A stretch of DNA of 64,000 nucleotides from Okapia johnstoni (lineage: Eukaryota > Chordata > Mammalia > Artiodactyla > Giraffidae): NCBI GenBank assembly GCA_024291935.2, contig CM044316.1, forward strand, positions 72,556,501 to 72,620,500, written 5' to 3'. Position 1 is the first letter of the stretch, and each line of letters starts with the position of its first letter. Below, in pieces: positions 44,390 to 55,804 of the stretch. The notes under the pieces were generated by a model. The model was given only the letters and a program-made list of their open reading frames with translations. It did not search any database and was not told where the DNA came from. The position numbers and the translations under genes were made by a program.

Positions 44390-44640
44390 AAGGCTGTGTA
44401 ACCAGTTTAGGCCAATGGACTGTGAGTACAAGTTAAAAGTCAATGTTCCTCCTCCGTCTCTTGTCCCCTGCTTAAGGAAAGGTGGAAGAAACTTGGATCC
44501 TTGAAATACCACACAGAGGACAACTGCCCTGGAAAATTTGCCCTATCCACATGAGGATTTACCAGAGAGAGAAAGCAGTATTGTGTTAAGCCACTGAGGT
44601 TTTAGGGTTTATTTTTTACTGTAGCATAGCCTGTCATGTT
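44390..44640. mobile_element. Possible old LTR/MLT-like fragment
   Basis: GTGTTAAGCCACTGAGGTTT followed by a TACTGTAGCATAGCCTGTC end is a phrase common at the ends of ancient mammalian LTR-type repeats. I cannot name the family or be sure of orientation. Confidence 0.35.
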
Positions 44641-45950
44641 CTGAAGAATGCAGGGAGATTTTGTGTAAAATGCCCTCCTTGTTCTCAGGATAGACGCTCC
44701 ATGAACTGACCTTGCAGAAGCAGACTTGTTATTTGAAGAAAAGTCTTGCCTGCAAACTGGAAATTTCTTTCAGCTCTGTAATGACAGTCATGGAGAATCT
44801 TCAAGAAGCAGTCGAATTTATATGAGGATTCAGATAGTTAAATCTTGCGAGTATTGAGTATTGAGGAACAAAAGTAATTGTAGTTGTAGGTTACAGGTAA
44901 TAACCATGGTTCTGTTATAGATGCTCTGATTCTCCCCATTCCTGCTGTGAAGGTTGAGGGTTTACATGTGATAGATACTGTACTGCAAACATCCCTTTCC
45001 CATGTCAAAATGACTTAGATGTTAGAACCACTATTTAATAAGAAATTCCTCAGTGGTCCATAATTGGTAGTTCTGGCTTTGGCATTGGCTTCTCTTCCTT
45101 CTCAGTGAATTCTGGAGTTAAAATAGATGCTCTTCTCCACATGATCCTTCCAAAGGAAGGACTGAAAAATTAGATCACTATAATGGAAGCTTACAATGTT
45201 GCTCCCAACCCTCCCTGAGCCACTTGGCCGGAGCATTCCTGTGTGTTTGACAGAAGGCCGTCTGTCTCTCTCCGCCTCCAAACTCCGTGTCATGCTCCAA
45301 GGAATATGCAGATGGCAGGAATGCCAGATGCACCAACCACATTTTTCTGGGTTGAAGATGTTGGGAAAATTACCAACAACTTATATTTTTTTTCTTTCTT
45401 TTCATGAAATGTCTCCTTAATTATTTCTACTGGTTAAAGCACTCTCCTCCTCTCAAGTTGGAGCTTTTGGCTTCTGGAATCTTTCCCCCTAGGCCTTTTG
45501 GGCTCTTTCCTATAATAGTTTTAGCCTCATCTCTCAAGGGATGTCTTGTCTGCCCTGACAGAGGCCTATGCAGTCTCAGCAGGCTCAGCTTTTGAATTCA
45601 CTGCCTTGTTTGAATTGAGGTTTATTACAACAAAATCTGCTGTCTCTTCTTTTCTTTTTAAATCTCTTGACATCTTATTTATCTCCACCAGGATCCAGAT
45701 AGAGCTCCCTCACATGTGGCTGCTCTGGCATCAGGACAGGCTCCATCCTGTCCATGCCCTATTGAACTGAACGAACTCTCAGATTCTCTCTTGTGTTTTT
45801 GGAAGGAGACGACAAAAGCAAATCCCCCAAAAAAGATGGTAGGGTCCCTTCTGTATCCAAGTTCAACAGAGTAACTGGGGAGTAGTATGACTACTTTTTG
45901 GAGACATCCAAACCCTGCCTCTTTCGAGAACTACTCAGAAATGGCACTGA
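44641..45950. other. Unique-looking sequence
   Basis: No repeat or exon is recognised over 1.3 kb. Frames of 63-74 codons on the plus strand (45196-45770) overlap each other in different phases and show no domain. Confidence 0.35.
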
Positions 45951-45962
45951 TTAGTGTTCTTT

Positions 45963-45999
<37 letters not shown>

Positions 46000-46220
46000 G
46001 TGCTCAGTTGTGTCTGACTCTTTGCAACCGCATGAGCTATAGCCCACCAGGTTCCTCTGTCTGTGGGATTTTCCAGGCAAGAATACTGGAGTAGGTTGCC
46101 ATTTCCTTCTCCAGGGGATCTTCCCAACCCAGGGATCAAACCCGCATCTCTTTCATCTCCTGCATTGGCAGGCTGATTCTTTGCCACCAGCACCAACACC
46201 AACTGGGAAGTTAGTGTTTT
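45951..46220 (-). mobile_element. Bov-tA SINE with (TG)n tail and 10-bp TSD
   Basis: TTAGTGTTCT (45951-45960) and TTAGTGTTTT (46211-46220) flank a reverse Bov-tA. A pure TG run (45965-45998), which is CA on the element's own strand, occupies its 3' tail. The head end is worn (CAACTGGGAAG). Confidence 0.93.
45965..45998. repeat. (TG)n microsatellite in SINE tail
   Basis: About 17 uninterrupted TG units inside the SINE's target duplication, so the repeat probably arose from the SINE tail. Likely polymorphic. Confidence 0.95.
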
Positions 46221-48359
46221 AAAAGCAGGGAGTTTACAGTTCTTATGAAATGTTATAAAGCTTTTCAAGGGGCTGAGATGACTTGATGCATTTCTTTTAT
46301 TGAGGAGAGATTAACACTTACTGCCCTTAACCCACATTTCTGAACCTCTATTATGGTGGCTCAGATTCCTCTTTTAGGGTAGCTCTCTTAGGGTTTTCTC
46401 AGAATCTGAGAAAAGAAGAGTGGCCTTTTGATTTGACCATCTTTATTTATTGCTTCATGACAATAAATGATCATGAATGTCATGACACGTCATGAACCAC
46501 AATGATTTATCAAACTCTAGTCAAGAATGAACTACAGTGAAGTCACATGTTAGAAAAAAGATTAAATTCCATAGGCAGTAAGTAAGTGAAAATCACAGAG
46601 ACAGAAGAATTCTTGGAAGGCTTTAAGGAAGATGCTCTGTTGGAAGCCAAGATAGAGCCAGTTTTCCTTCTGATTTTCAAGCAGATGATCACCAGATAAA
46701 GAGGCTGGCTTGCTTCTAGGGGCCATGCTGTTTCAAAAATATGTATTTTTAAATACTCAAATCACACTTCAGGGAAAAGTAGGTTCACCTCTCCCATCTC
46801 TGGGGCATTTTCTCATTGACAGGAAAACAGGCAGAGTGCCCTCAATTGCAAACTTAGTCTCCAAGTTTGTATGCCTGCATTTGTGTGTTTTAGGTGCACA
46901 TATGGTGCAGCTGCACAAAGGATAGAACTACAGAGGCAGTTCCTAGGAGAAAGGTTGCCAGTTCCCAGTTTTGAGACATAGGAAAGAGATCTGGAGTCTG
47001 TCTGGGTGGATGTCAGTATCAAGGATGGCATATGTGTTGGTGAGGAGAAAGAAACACCATTTTCTGAATGAGCCTTTGTTTGTACAGAGACTACAGAGAT
47101 GTACAGAGGGAATGAGGTCTCTGTGGAGAGAATCTCAAGGTACCTATATTGGAGCTGAAGGTCTAGGTGGATGAGGACTAACAGTTGCCAAAATAGTTGT
47201 AAAGTTTGGAGAGCTCAGGCAGGGCTCTGGGTACCTAGAAGGGCTGGAAGAGCCCTGATGGCCATGATGTCAAGAGTTCTGAGCAGACTACTGTGTAGAA
47301 AGCAGCAGTGGCAGGAACAAATACCTGCGTTACAGTCCCTGCCTTGAAAAACTCTTCCTTGGAATTTTAAAAGTTGGTTGGCAAAGTTTCACTGAAAAAG
47401 TGTATTATTTTGTTAGTTCAAGTAACTTCAATTTGCATTGTACCTAGTAGAAGCTCTCTTTAATACTTTTTCTCTGGCCCATGTAGTTTTGAGTAGCAGC
47501 CCTGAGCTGCCAAGGAAAGACATTTCTACAAGTTTTTGGATAAGACTTGAATGAGAGAAGTCTTGTTCAGGGGCATCTCTGCCATAATGTGGGCAGAGGA
47601 AACAGGATGACTTCTGACTTGCATCCTCCAGACTTAACCCCTTAGAGGGTGTACCTGGGAGACTGTTTCACTCGCCACACTGGGCTTCAAACCCTGACCA
47701 GGAGTCAGTGATATTTTCCTAATTAAAGTCAGTGATATTTTCCCTGAGACAACATAATAGCGAGCTTTAAATGTTTGACCAATCTATGGCATGGTTACCA
47801 CATCGCCTGTGGCCCACACCTGGTAATGGCAGTAACCAAATTTTTTGTAAGAATCCATATTTTCATTTATATTAAATCAAATATCAATTTAAACAATACA
47901 AGTCAAAAAAAATTATTCATGCATTGAAAGACTCCAGATTTGATTCTCAATTGCTTCTAGACTTAGATGAATGGAAGAAAGGGAACCATGGCAATTACCT
48001 GGATTTTTTTCCCATATCAAGTAAAGTGATAGAGGGTGGGAGAGTGGGTTGTGAGTGCTGACTAGCCTCAGGGCTAGCATTCTTTGGGTCTGTGATGAAT
48101 AGCTCTCTTTGAATAGAATACAAATGAATTGTATTATGTTTTTTACCTAATAGCTCTTCCTAGAGAGCTTCTCTGTTAAATATGGTTCTGTATTTTGGAC
48201 TTCAGAAGAGAAAAGACCCATGTGCTTTTAAATAATCCCTATGGTAGTAGGTTTCTGATTAGCAGCATGGCCCCAGAGTTGGAGTCCATGAACGATTCAG
48301 GGCAAACAGGTAGATTAGCTAGCTGATGTTAAGTTGCCAAAGATAGTATAGTAAATAAC
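46221..48359. other. Unique-looking sequence, 2.1 kb
   Basis: No repeat family, exon or RNA is recognised. It holds a cluster of four TCATGA motifs at 46455-46495. Short frames up to 72 codons lack domains. Confidence 0.35.
46455..46495. repeat. Cluster of four TCATGA palindromes
   Basis: TCATGA occurs at 46455, 46471, 46480 and 46490. The third is embedded in the 10-bp palindrome TGTCATGACA (46478-46487). No known binding consensus is claimed. Confidence 0.8.
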
Positions 48360-48545
48360 TGAGTACTGACAGGCACTCGATTAATTGCTCTACCTGCCTT
48401 GTTTTATTAATGCTCAAAATAACCCTGTGAGTTTAGGATTGTTTTGATCTCATTTAGTAGATGGTTGTAGTGAGGCATAGCAAGTGACTTGCTCATGCTC
48501 ACTGAGCTAGAAGGTGGCAGAGGAACACAGGTTGCCTGTTGTCGG
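48360..48545 (-). mobile_element. MIR SINE
   Basis: TTATTAATGCTCAAAATAAC, then CCCTGTGAGTTTAGGATTGT and AGCAAGTGACTTGCTCATGC with GGTGGCAGAGGAACACAGGT are reverse MIR landmarks in order. Confidence 0.8.
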
Positions 48546-50639
48546 GAAGGCTCTTTTAAACAAAGTGTGATGGTCTGTTGACTTTTTATGTTTATTGCAT
48601 TAACCTCTTTCTCAGTGCTTTGGGAAAACTGAAAATATCTTAAAAAACTGCATGTGATAAGTGTTTTAAAATTGCCATGTAAAAACAGGCATGTAACTTA
48701 ACCAACCAGTAAAAAATTTATGTAAACTTACGGTACAATAAAATGTTCCAATTTAAAATTAAACAGATTAAAATAAATATCCAGTTTAATTCCCAGAACT
48801 GTCAGCTACTCACTATCTATTCAGTCAATTAGACATTATCAGCTCTTTGTGCGCTCAAGAGTTTTATTGAGTTAACCGCCAGTCTTCTGGTGTTTTGATT
48901 GTTACTACGGATGCTGCTGCTTTGCTGTGCTTTGAAAACTGCTGTCAGAAAGAGACAAGCACACATAACTGAACTGGTGGTTTTTCCAATGAAAAGACTT
49001 TTAAATGGAAGCCTGGCTTAGTGCTGATTACTTTTGATGAAGACTATGCACATAGTGAAACTGCCTCTAACATTCTCACAAGTAACCTTTCCTAGCATGT
49101 GTATCTGAAGCCCCCAAACAAAAGCTAGTGTCAACAGCAATATTCCCATGGAGCCTATCTCTTTCAATAACTGTCCAAAAACCTCTTAAATAGTTCAGGG
49201 TTTTGCACAACTGAATTCATCCATTTTCTAAGGATTCTGAGAAGCATTTGAGGGGGCGAATCTAGAAAAATTTTTAAAAATCTAAAATTTATAAAAATCT
49301 AAAAAAAAAAAAAAAAACGAGTGAGGCTGGTGGGGAGAATGACTGTTTCTTAGGTATTAGTTTGACTTTCCTCCCAAGCAGGTTTTTTTTCATGAGGACT
49401 TCTTCATTGGACAGTTGTGGCATTTTCTTGTTTTTCATGGTATGGCAACATCTGTAAATTTCTGTATTAGAGAGAGTTGTCATAAAACACATGGAGGGCA
49501 CTTTTGTTTTTTAGCTGCACTAGTGTAATGTCCCCTCTTCCACATGCCATAAAACTGGGCCCACCCCACTTTGGATTTCAGAATATCATTGCTGTCTGTT
49601 TATGATCAGGAATGTGTGAGATAAAGAAGAGGCAGTTCTCACCCTGAATCACATTTCCGTGTGGACCCACAACAGGGTGGGCTTCTAAGAAGACAAGCTT
49701 CACATTTTCAAACTTCATAAATATTTTCCCCAGTCCTCCTCTGTCTTTCTCATTGTTTCTGCTGGCTTCGGGCCTCTCCTGCCTTTCCCTGGCTGCTCTT
49801 ACATCGATTTTTCTCACTGCACTGGCCGGTTAGCATTTTAAATATCGTGAGAATAAGCTGCTCCCTGTCCTGGCATTGCTTTTTGAAGGAAACATCTCCT
49901 TCCCTTGTGCGAGCCAAGGAGTTACTTCCGTGGGGAGAAAGCTGGAGTGCTGATTGGAAACATGCATGATTGCTGGTTTAAATTTGGCTTATTTGCAACA
50001 GACAGAGGTTGGGAGAGATAGGAGAGAGGGGTTCTCCTGATTCCGAGGTGGTTCCCACATCTGCTTTTTATTAGGAGCACTGTGGAGAAAAGATTTTGAA
50101 ATTAACTTAGTTGTGGAATAATAAAGCAGGCCTCTTAATATGAGGGATTATAAATGATGACCATAGAAAATGAAGGCACAGCTTTCACCCCCCAGGTCCC
50201 TTACTTTTTCTGGGGTGGTTTGGCACCGTGTAGAACTTGGAGAGGTATCCTGTCCCTTCTGTATCCATAGAGGATGAAGATGCTGTTTTATCCTCTCTTT
50301 GTAAAGAGCCTAGGTTCAGGCTTTCTGGGCCCAGGGTGTACAGCTGGCCAGGAGCCATTCACCCACACATCCCCAGTCCTCTGGGATCTACAACAACCAG
50401 GGGTGTTCTTAGTTACATAAGCAGGGACAGGCCTGCTTATCCCAGCTGTCCTGGAGCTCATAGGTAATATTCTAGAAATAGGCACTGGGGCACAGGACTT
50501 CAGAAAAAATCATGCTATCTCAAACCTGTCTTTCCCATCATTCCAGCCCCTGAACTCTTTAAGAGGTCAGCATCACAATCTGAAGAAGACACCTAGCCCT
50601 CCTAAGAGCTATTCTCTGCATATTCTCAATTATTCACTT
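48546..50639. other. Repeat-poor stretch, 2.1 kb
   Basis: No transposon is recognised. An A-rich run (49302-49317) is preceded by AT-rich text without an mRNA-like body, so no processed pseudogene is called. Confidence 0.4.
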
Positions 50640-50790
50640 GTTTGTTTTTCTCTTTCTCTCCCCAAATTGAATGTAAAAGCTTTAATAGCAGAGCTCTTGT
50701 GACTATTTTATAATTCCTGGGCCCAGGGCAATGTTTGGACTATTATAATCCCTTCACAATTGACTGTTGACTAAGTGAACCAAGGAAGTG
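50640..50790 (+). mobile_element. Possible L2 3'-end fragment
   Basis: CTCTCCCCAAATTGAATGTA, then TTAATAGCAGAGCTCTTGTG and CCTGGGCCCAGGGCAATGTT loosely follow an L2 3' end. Confidence 0.4.
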
Positions 50791-51362
50791 GTGAAGGAAA
50801 CTCTCTGCACATAAAGGGTAATTCTGGATGCCAGCTCAGACCCAGGATTAACAGAAATGGCTCTGCATTGGAACTGAAAGCCCAGAGTTGCGATAGATCA
50901 GCTGATCCCTGAGGTCAGCCTACATTTTGGAATTAGGCAGAAGGAAGCCTAATCTGTCCTCATCATGCCTCAACTGCGAAATTGTAATTGGTCCAGGCAT
51001 TCAGAGAATCTGAAGCCATGACAACTATGTGGTGATGTCTCTAGTCTTGAAATTAAGTGCTCCAGGACATGGCCAGAGTCTGGATTCCTCCTGTGAGCCA
51101 AGTGACCATTCTGGGTTCTGGGTTCAGAACTGGATTCCATGAAGCTGCCTCTGGAGAGCTCTAAACAGAGAAGTTTCCCTCAGAAGAAGCCATGCAGACA
51201 GCAATGACTGAGAACCCTGGCATGTCTGAAACAGAATAGAATCAGAAACCTGGCTTGTTAGTACCTACAGTTCTTTGAATGTCAACTCATTACAGAACAT
51301 GTAAAAATTTAGCTTCCATTGAAGCTGAAAGCAACCTCAAATAGTACTTAGATGAACCCCTG
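50791..51362. other. Unrecognised sequence
   Basis: Nothing is recognised, although the stretch is less AT-rich than average here. Confidence 0.3.
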
Positions 51363-52302
51363 CATTTTTTTTCTTTAATTTTATTTTTTATTAACAATGT
51401 TGTGATAGTTCCAGGTGAACAGTGAAGGGACTCAGCCATTCATATGTACATATCCTTTCTCCCCTAAAACCTCCTCCCATCCAGGCTGGCACAAAACATT
51501 GAGCAGAGTTACCTGTGCTATACAATAGGTGTTTTGTTGATTATCCATTTAGAATATAGCAGTGTGTACACAACCTTCCCAAAGTCCCTAACTATTCCTT
51601 CTCCCTGGCAACCATGAATTTGTTTTCTAAGTCTGTGAGTCTCTTCCTGTTTTGTAAGTAAGTTCATTTGTATCATTTCTTTTTAGATTCCACATGTAAG
51701 AGATGTCATATACTATTTCTCCTTCTCTGTCTGACTTACTTGCCTCAGTATGACGCTCTCTAGCTCCATCCATGTTGCTGCATATGGCTTTATTTCACTG
51801 TTTTTAATGGCTGAGTAATGTTCTACTGTGTATATGAACATCGTCTTAATCCATTCCTCTGTCAATGGACATTTAGGTTGCTTCCATGTCTTGGCTATTG
51901 TAAACAGTGTTGCAATGAACAGTGGGGTGCATGTATCTTTGGGGCCTTGTTTTTCTCTGGCTATATGCCCAGGAGTGGGATTGTAGGGTCATATGGTAGC
52001 TCTATTTTTAGTTTTTTAAGGAACCTCCTTACTGTTCTCCATAGTGCTATACCAATTTACATTCCCACCAACAGTGCGGGAGGATCCCCTTCTCTCCGCA
52101 CCCTCTTCAGCATTTGTTATTTGTGGATTTTTTGAGGATAGCCATTTTGACCAGTGTGAGGTGATATCCCATTGTAGTTTTGATTTGCATTTCTCTAATA
52201 ACTAGTGATGTTGAACATCTTTTCAAGTGCCTATTCGCTATCTGTATGTTCTCTTTAGAGAAATGTCTCTTTAGTCAGATCTTCTGCCCATTTTTTGAGT
52301 GC
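51363..52302 (-). mobile_element. L1, 0.94 kb of ORF2 end and 3' UTR
   Basis: From the T-rich left end come AACAATGTTGTGATAGTTCC, GGGACTCAGCCATTCATATG, CTCCATCCATGTTGCTGCAT, GGTTGCTTCCATGTCTTGGC, TTTACATTCCCACCAACAGT and AGATCTTCTGCCCATTTTTT, in L1 order reversed. This is the longest L1 piece with clear order. It contains part of ORF2 but no open frame of note in coding orientation. TSD not found. Confidence 0.93.
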
Positions 52303-52864
52303 AGTCTTCACATTTTATAGATCAGCATCTGCTGAACACATGCTGTGACCAACATCACAAAGATAGTAAAGGCAGAGCTGGGAGAACTCGGGTAGACTCA
52401 CTGGAGGAGTGAAGACATGTCTCTAGCAAATTATCTCTAAACCTTTTGCTTTCCAACATTCTCCCCTCTCTAGATTTTCTTTGATAAACAGCAGAGTTTA
52501 ATTTCCAAATGAATATGTTAAAGTTATACTTAGAAAATCAAGTCAAAAGGCAACAAATATCCCAATGTTCTGGTAGGTTTTAAAGTGTTTAACCTCATCT
52601 AGCTTGTGAAATGGAAGTAACTTTACCCAAATTTTTGTAATATTGTTAACATTGTTTAGGCTGCTTAACTTCCCTGTGTAGAAAGGTCTATTGTATACCT
52701 CCGATTCCATCAGTAGAGGAAGTGGGTAAGTATGTAGAAAAGATTAATATTAAATCATTAAATCAAAAACTCTCATTTATTTGAGAGATCCAAGAGAGTG
52801 TCAAGAAACAATTTATAGAACAAAGGACATTCATTGATTTCAAGCACATGAATATATTGTTGGT
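52303..52864. other. AT-rich sequence, faint MIR-like text
   Basis: AACATCACAAAGATAGTAAA with GGCAGAGCTGGGAGAACTCG (about 52350-52392) resembles part of a reverse MIR. The rest is not recognised. Confidence 0.3.
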
Positions 52865-52909
52865 CTGGCTATAATACTCAAAATTCTTCAAGCCAGGCTT
52901 CAGCAATAC

Positions 52910-53518
52910 ATGAACCGTGAACTTCCAGATGTTCAAGCTGGTTTTAGAAAAGACAGAGGAACCAGAGATCAAATTGCCAACATCCGCTGGATCATAACTC
53001 TCTTGGAAAAAGCAAGAGAGTTCCAGGAAAACATCTATTTCTGCTTTACTGACTATGCCAAAGCCTTTGACTGTGTGGATCACAATAAACTGTGGAAAAT
53101 TCTGAAAGAGATGGGAATACCAGACCGTTTGACCTGCCTCTTGAGAAACCTGTATGCAGGTCAGGAAGCAACAATTAGAACTGGACATGGAACAACAGAC
53201 TGGTTCCAAATAGGAAAAGGAGTACGTCAAGGCTGTATATTGTCACCCTGCTTATTTAACTTATATGCAGAGTACATCATGAGAAATGCTGGGCTGGAGA
53301 AAGCACAAGCTGGAATCAAGACTGCCAGGAGAAATATCAATAACCTCAGATATGCAGATGACACCACCCTTATGGCAGAAAGTGAAGAACTAAATAGCCT
53401 CTTGATGAAAGTGAAAGAGGAGAGTGAAAAAGTTGGCTTAAAGCTCAACAGTCAGAAAACTAAGATCATGGCATCCAGTCCCATCACTTCATGGGAAATA
53501 GATGGGGAAACAGTGTAA
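52910..53518 (+). pseudogene. BovB ORF2 fragment with 202-codon open frame
   Basis: This is the longest unbroken BovB reading frame in the window. It spans reverse-transcriptase motif A, FTDYAKAFD (53045-53071), the GVRQGCILSPCLFNLYAEY region and motif C, YADD (53351-53362), then stops at TAA 53516-53518. Relative to the copy at 23 kb it has a three-residue insertion (TLL) near residue 31 and lacks one Glu in the ESEELN region. The endonuclease domain and start are absent. A later frame (53522-53743) carries the next part to another stop. It is a truncated relic, not a gene. Confidence 0.93.
52997..53021. repeat. 9-bp perfect inverted repeat created by an insertion in BovB
   Basis: ACTCTCTTG (52997-53005) is the exact reverse complement of CAAGAGAGT (53013-53021) across a 7-nt loop. 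The first arm is an extra nine bases not present in the BovB copy at 23829-23845. Confidence 0.9.
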
Positions 53519-54139
53519 ACAGTGGCTGACTTTATCTTTTTGGGCTCCAAAATCACTGCTGATTGTGATTGCAGCCATGAAATTAAAAGATGCTTACTCC
53601 TTGGAAGGAAAGTTATGGCCAACCTAGACAGTATATTAAAAAGCAGAGATATTACTTTGCCAGCAAAGGTCTGTCTACTCAAGGCTATGGTTTTTCCAGT
53701 AGTCACGTATGGATGTGAGAGTTGGACTATAAAGAAAAACTGAGCACTGAAGAATTGATGCTTTTGAACTGTGGTGTTGGAGAAGACTCTTGAGAGTCCC
53801 TTGGACTGCAAGGAGATCCAACCAGTCCATCCTAAAGGAGATCACTCCTTGGTGTTCATTGGAAGGACTTATGTTGAAGCTGAAACTCCAATACTTCTGC
53901 CACCTGATGCAAAGAGTTGACTCATTTGAAAAGACCCTGATGCTGGGAAAGATTGAGGGCGGGAGGATAAGGGGACGACAGAGGATGAGATGGCTGGATG
54001 GCATCACTGACTCAATGGACATGAGTTTGGGTAAACTCCAGGAGTTGGTGATGGACAAGGAGGCCTGCCGTGCTGCAGTTCATGGGGTCTCAGAGAGTCT
54101 TACACGACTGAGCTACTGAACTGAACTGAACTGGCTATA

Positions 54140-55570
54140 TTTATTTTATCTAATGGAGTTCCTAAGGAGACCTACTATGATGACTACTTAGTGTATTGAC
54201 GTTTTGTATTAATAAGTTGTGCTTCTAGAGTATATATAAGTTATCCAGAAATAGAAGTTTCACAAACCTAAACTTTATTCTAGACTTTGCTCTAAGGAGT
54301 ACCGATTCTTATACTTGGACTTAAAAGTTTGTATAGTTTTGAATATTTTGCTTTCAAAATCATGTATTTCTCTGGGATCTCAAAATGCTTTACCACAACT
54401 AGGTGAGCATACTTTATAATCTATGGATAATGTTTAATATTTGCTGAAGAGAATATGAATGGACCTGTGTTAAAAAGTAAGAACAGTGTCCTGTAGACTG
54501 GTATTTAGGATCTATTTGACTCATCTCCTCTCCAGCTCAGGATCAGTTTAGTCTCTGCTGGATAAGGCAAAGCTCTGGAAAACAACCCAGTCACTTTCAT
54601 CCTGCTTGGGGATTGCTGACTTTTATCCTTAGTCAGTCTTTTAGGAAAATTTAACTGTTGGATTTGCTTTGGCAGGTTAGCTTGATGTAAGTGCATTAAA
54701 AAAAGAAAATTACAAGCCATTTAATTACCAAAAAAGGAAGATAATTCCTTAAAGACTGCTCCTGTAACAGAGATAGTCATAACAGCTCTTCATAGTTTCC
54801 ATTTTTTCACCATTTTAGACAATCCAAAGGAGGAAGAATGAGAGGGCCTGCTGAGTGTACCTTCAGAGAGCTAGACGCTGAGACAAAGAATATCAGTGGC
54901 ACAGCAGTTCCTCAGGAAACTCAGGCTGTTTTAAAAAAAAAACACATGAACTTGAGAAATTTTGGTGAAACCCTTGTGGAAAAAAAACTTATCAATATTA
55001 ACAGACATTCTGAAAAGTATTGGAGATATTTATTTCACTTTTTCCCAAAAGCCTTCACTGGCTTGATTCTATTTATGTGTAGAATCACTAGGACCTCTCT
55101 TATCTTCCCTTCTCCTGTTTTCACCCCCAAACCCTTCAGGACTGACTCCACCTCAGATCACTGCAGAATATAGGTACGTACTCAAAGGGAATACAAATGC
55201 TAAGTTGGACCATGCTCCTGATATATCACACTCTTCACTCCTGCTAACACATGCTCTTAACAAAGCATACAGGGACCTTTTTCATACCATCTTTGAGTCA
55301 AGGGGAGATAACAACAGGTGATACCCCAATAGCAGCTGTGGTGGCCAGAGAATTATTGCTTCCTTCACTTTGTGGCTCTGTTGAGTCTTCAGAAAGTACA
55401 TGTGAAAAACAAAAGCCAGATGACTTTGTTCTATAGGAAATGCTTCTTAAGATTCTGATATGATTACTAAAATGAAGACCTTGGTAGACAATCAAACTTT
55501 GTCTACTTACTTGTTCATTAATTAAGAAATATTATTGAGTACTGGTTTGTGCTAACCATTATGTTACGTG
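54140..55570. other. Unique-looking sequence
   Basis: No family is recognised over 1.4 kb. A 111-codon plus frame (54838-55173) has no domain I know and no splice or promoter context I can support. At 55515-55560 text faintly recalls an L2 end. Confidence 0.35.
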
Positions 55571-55574
55571 TTAT

Positions 55575-55800
55575 TGTATGTGAGTGCTAAGTTGTTTCAG
55601 TCGTGTCCGACTCTTTGCGACCCTATGGACTATAGTCCACCAGGCTTCTCTCTCCATGGATTCTCCAGGCAAGAATACTGGAGTCGGTTGCCATGTCTTC
55701 CTTCACGGGATCTTCCCAACCCAAAGATCGAACCTGCATCTCTTACATCTTCTGCATTGGCAGATGAGTTCTTTACTACTAGCTCCACCTAGGAAGACTC
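55575..55800 (-). mobile_element. Bov-tA SINE
   Basis: GTGTCCGACTCTTTGCGACC, CAAGAATACTGGAGTCGGTT and a worn head (CTCCACCTAGGAAGACTCC) mark a reverse Bov-tA. Only a weak flanking match (TGTTACG) is seen. Confidence 0.92.
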
Positions 55801-55804
55801 CAAG

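Larger units (their letters stand above)
52865..54139 (+). mobile_element. BovB LINE, 1.26 kb, with perfect 9-bp TSD
   Basis: CTGGCTATA occurs at 52865-52873 and 54131-54139. The body (52874-54130) starts before the reverse-transcriptase palm (ACTCAAAATTCTTCAAGCCA) and ends with the ACTGAACTGAA tail. Confidence 0.96.

Noticed and set aside
49302..49317. A-run as the tail of a processed pseudogene
   Set aside because: The upstream sequence is AT-rich without mRNA-like coding text, and I find no flanking duplication.
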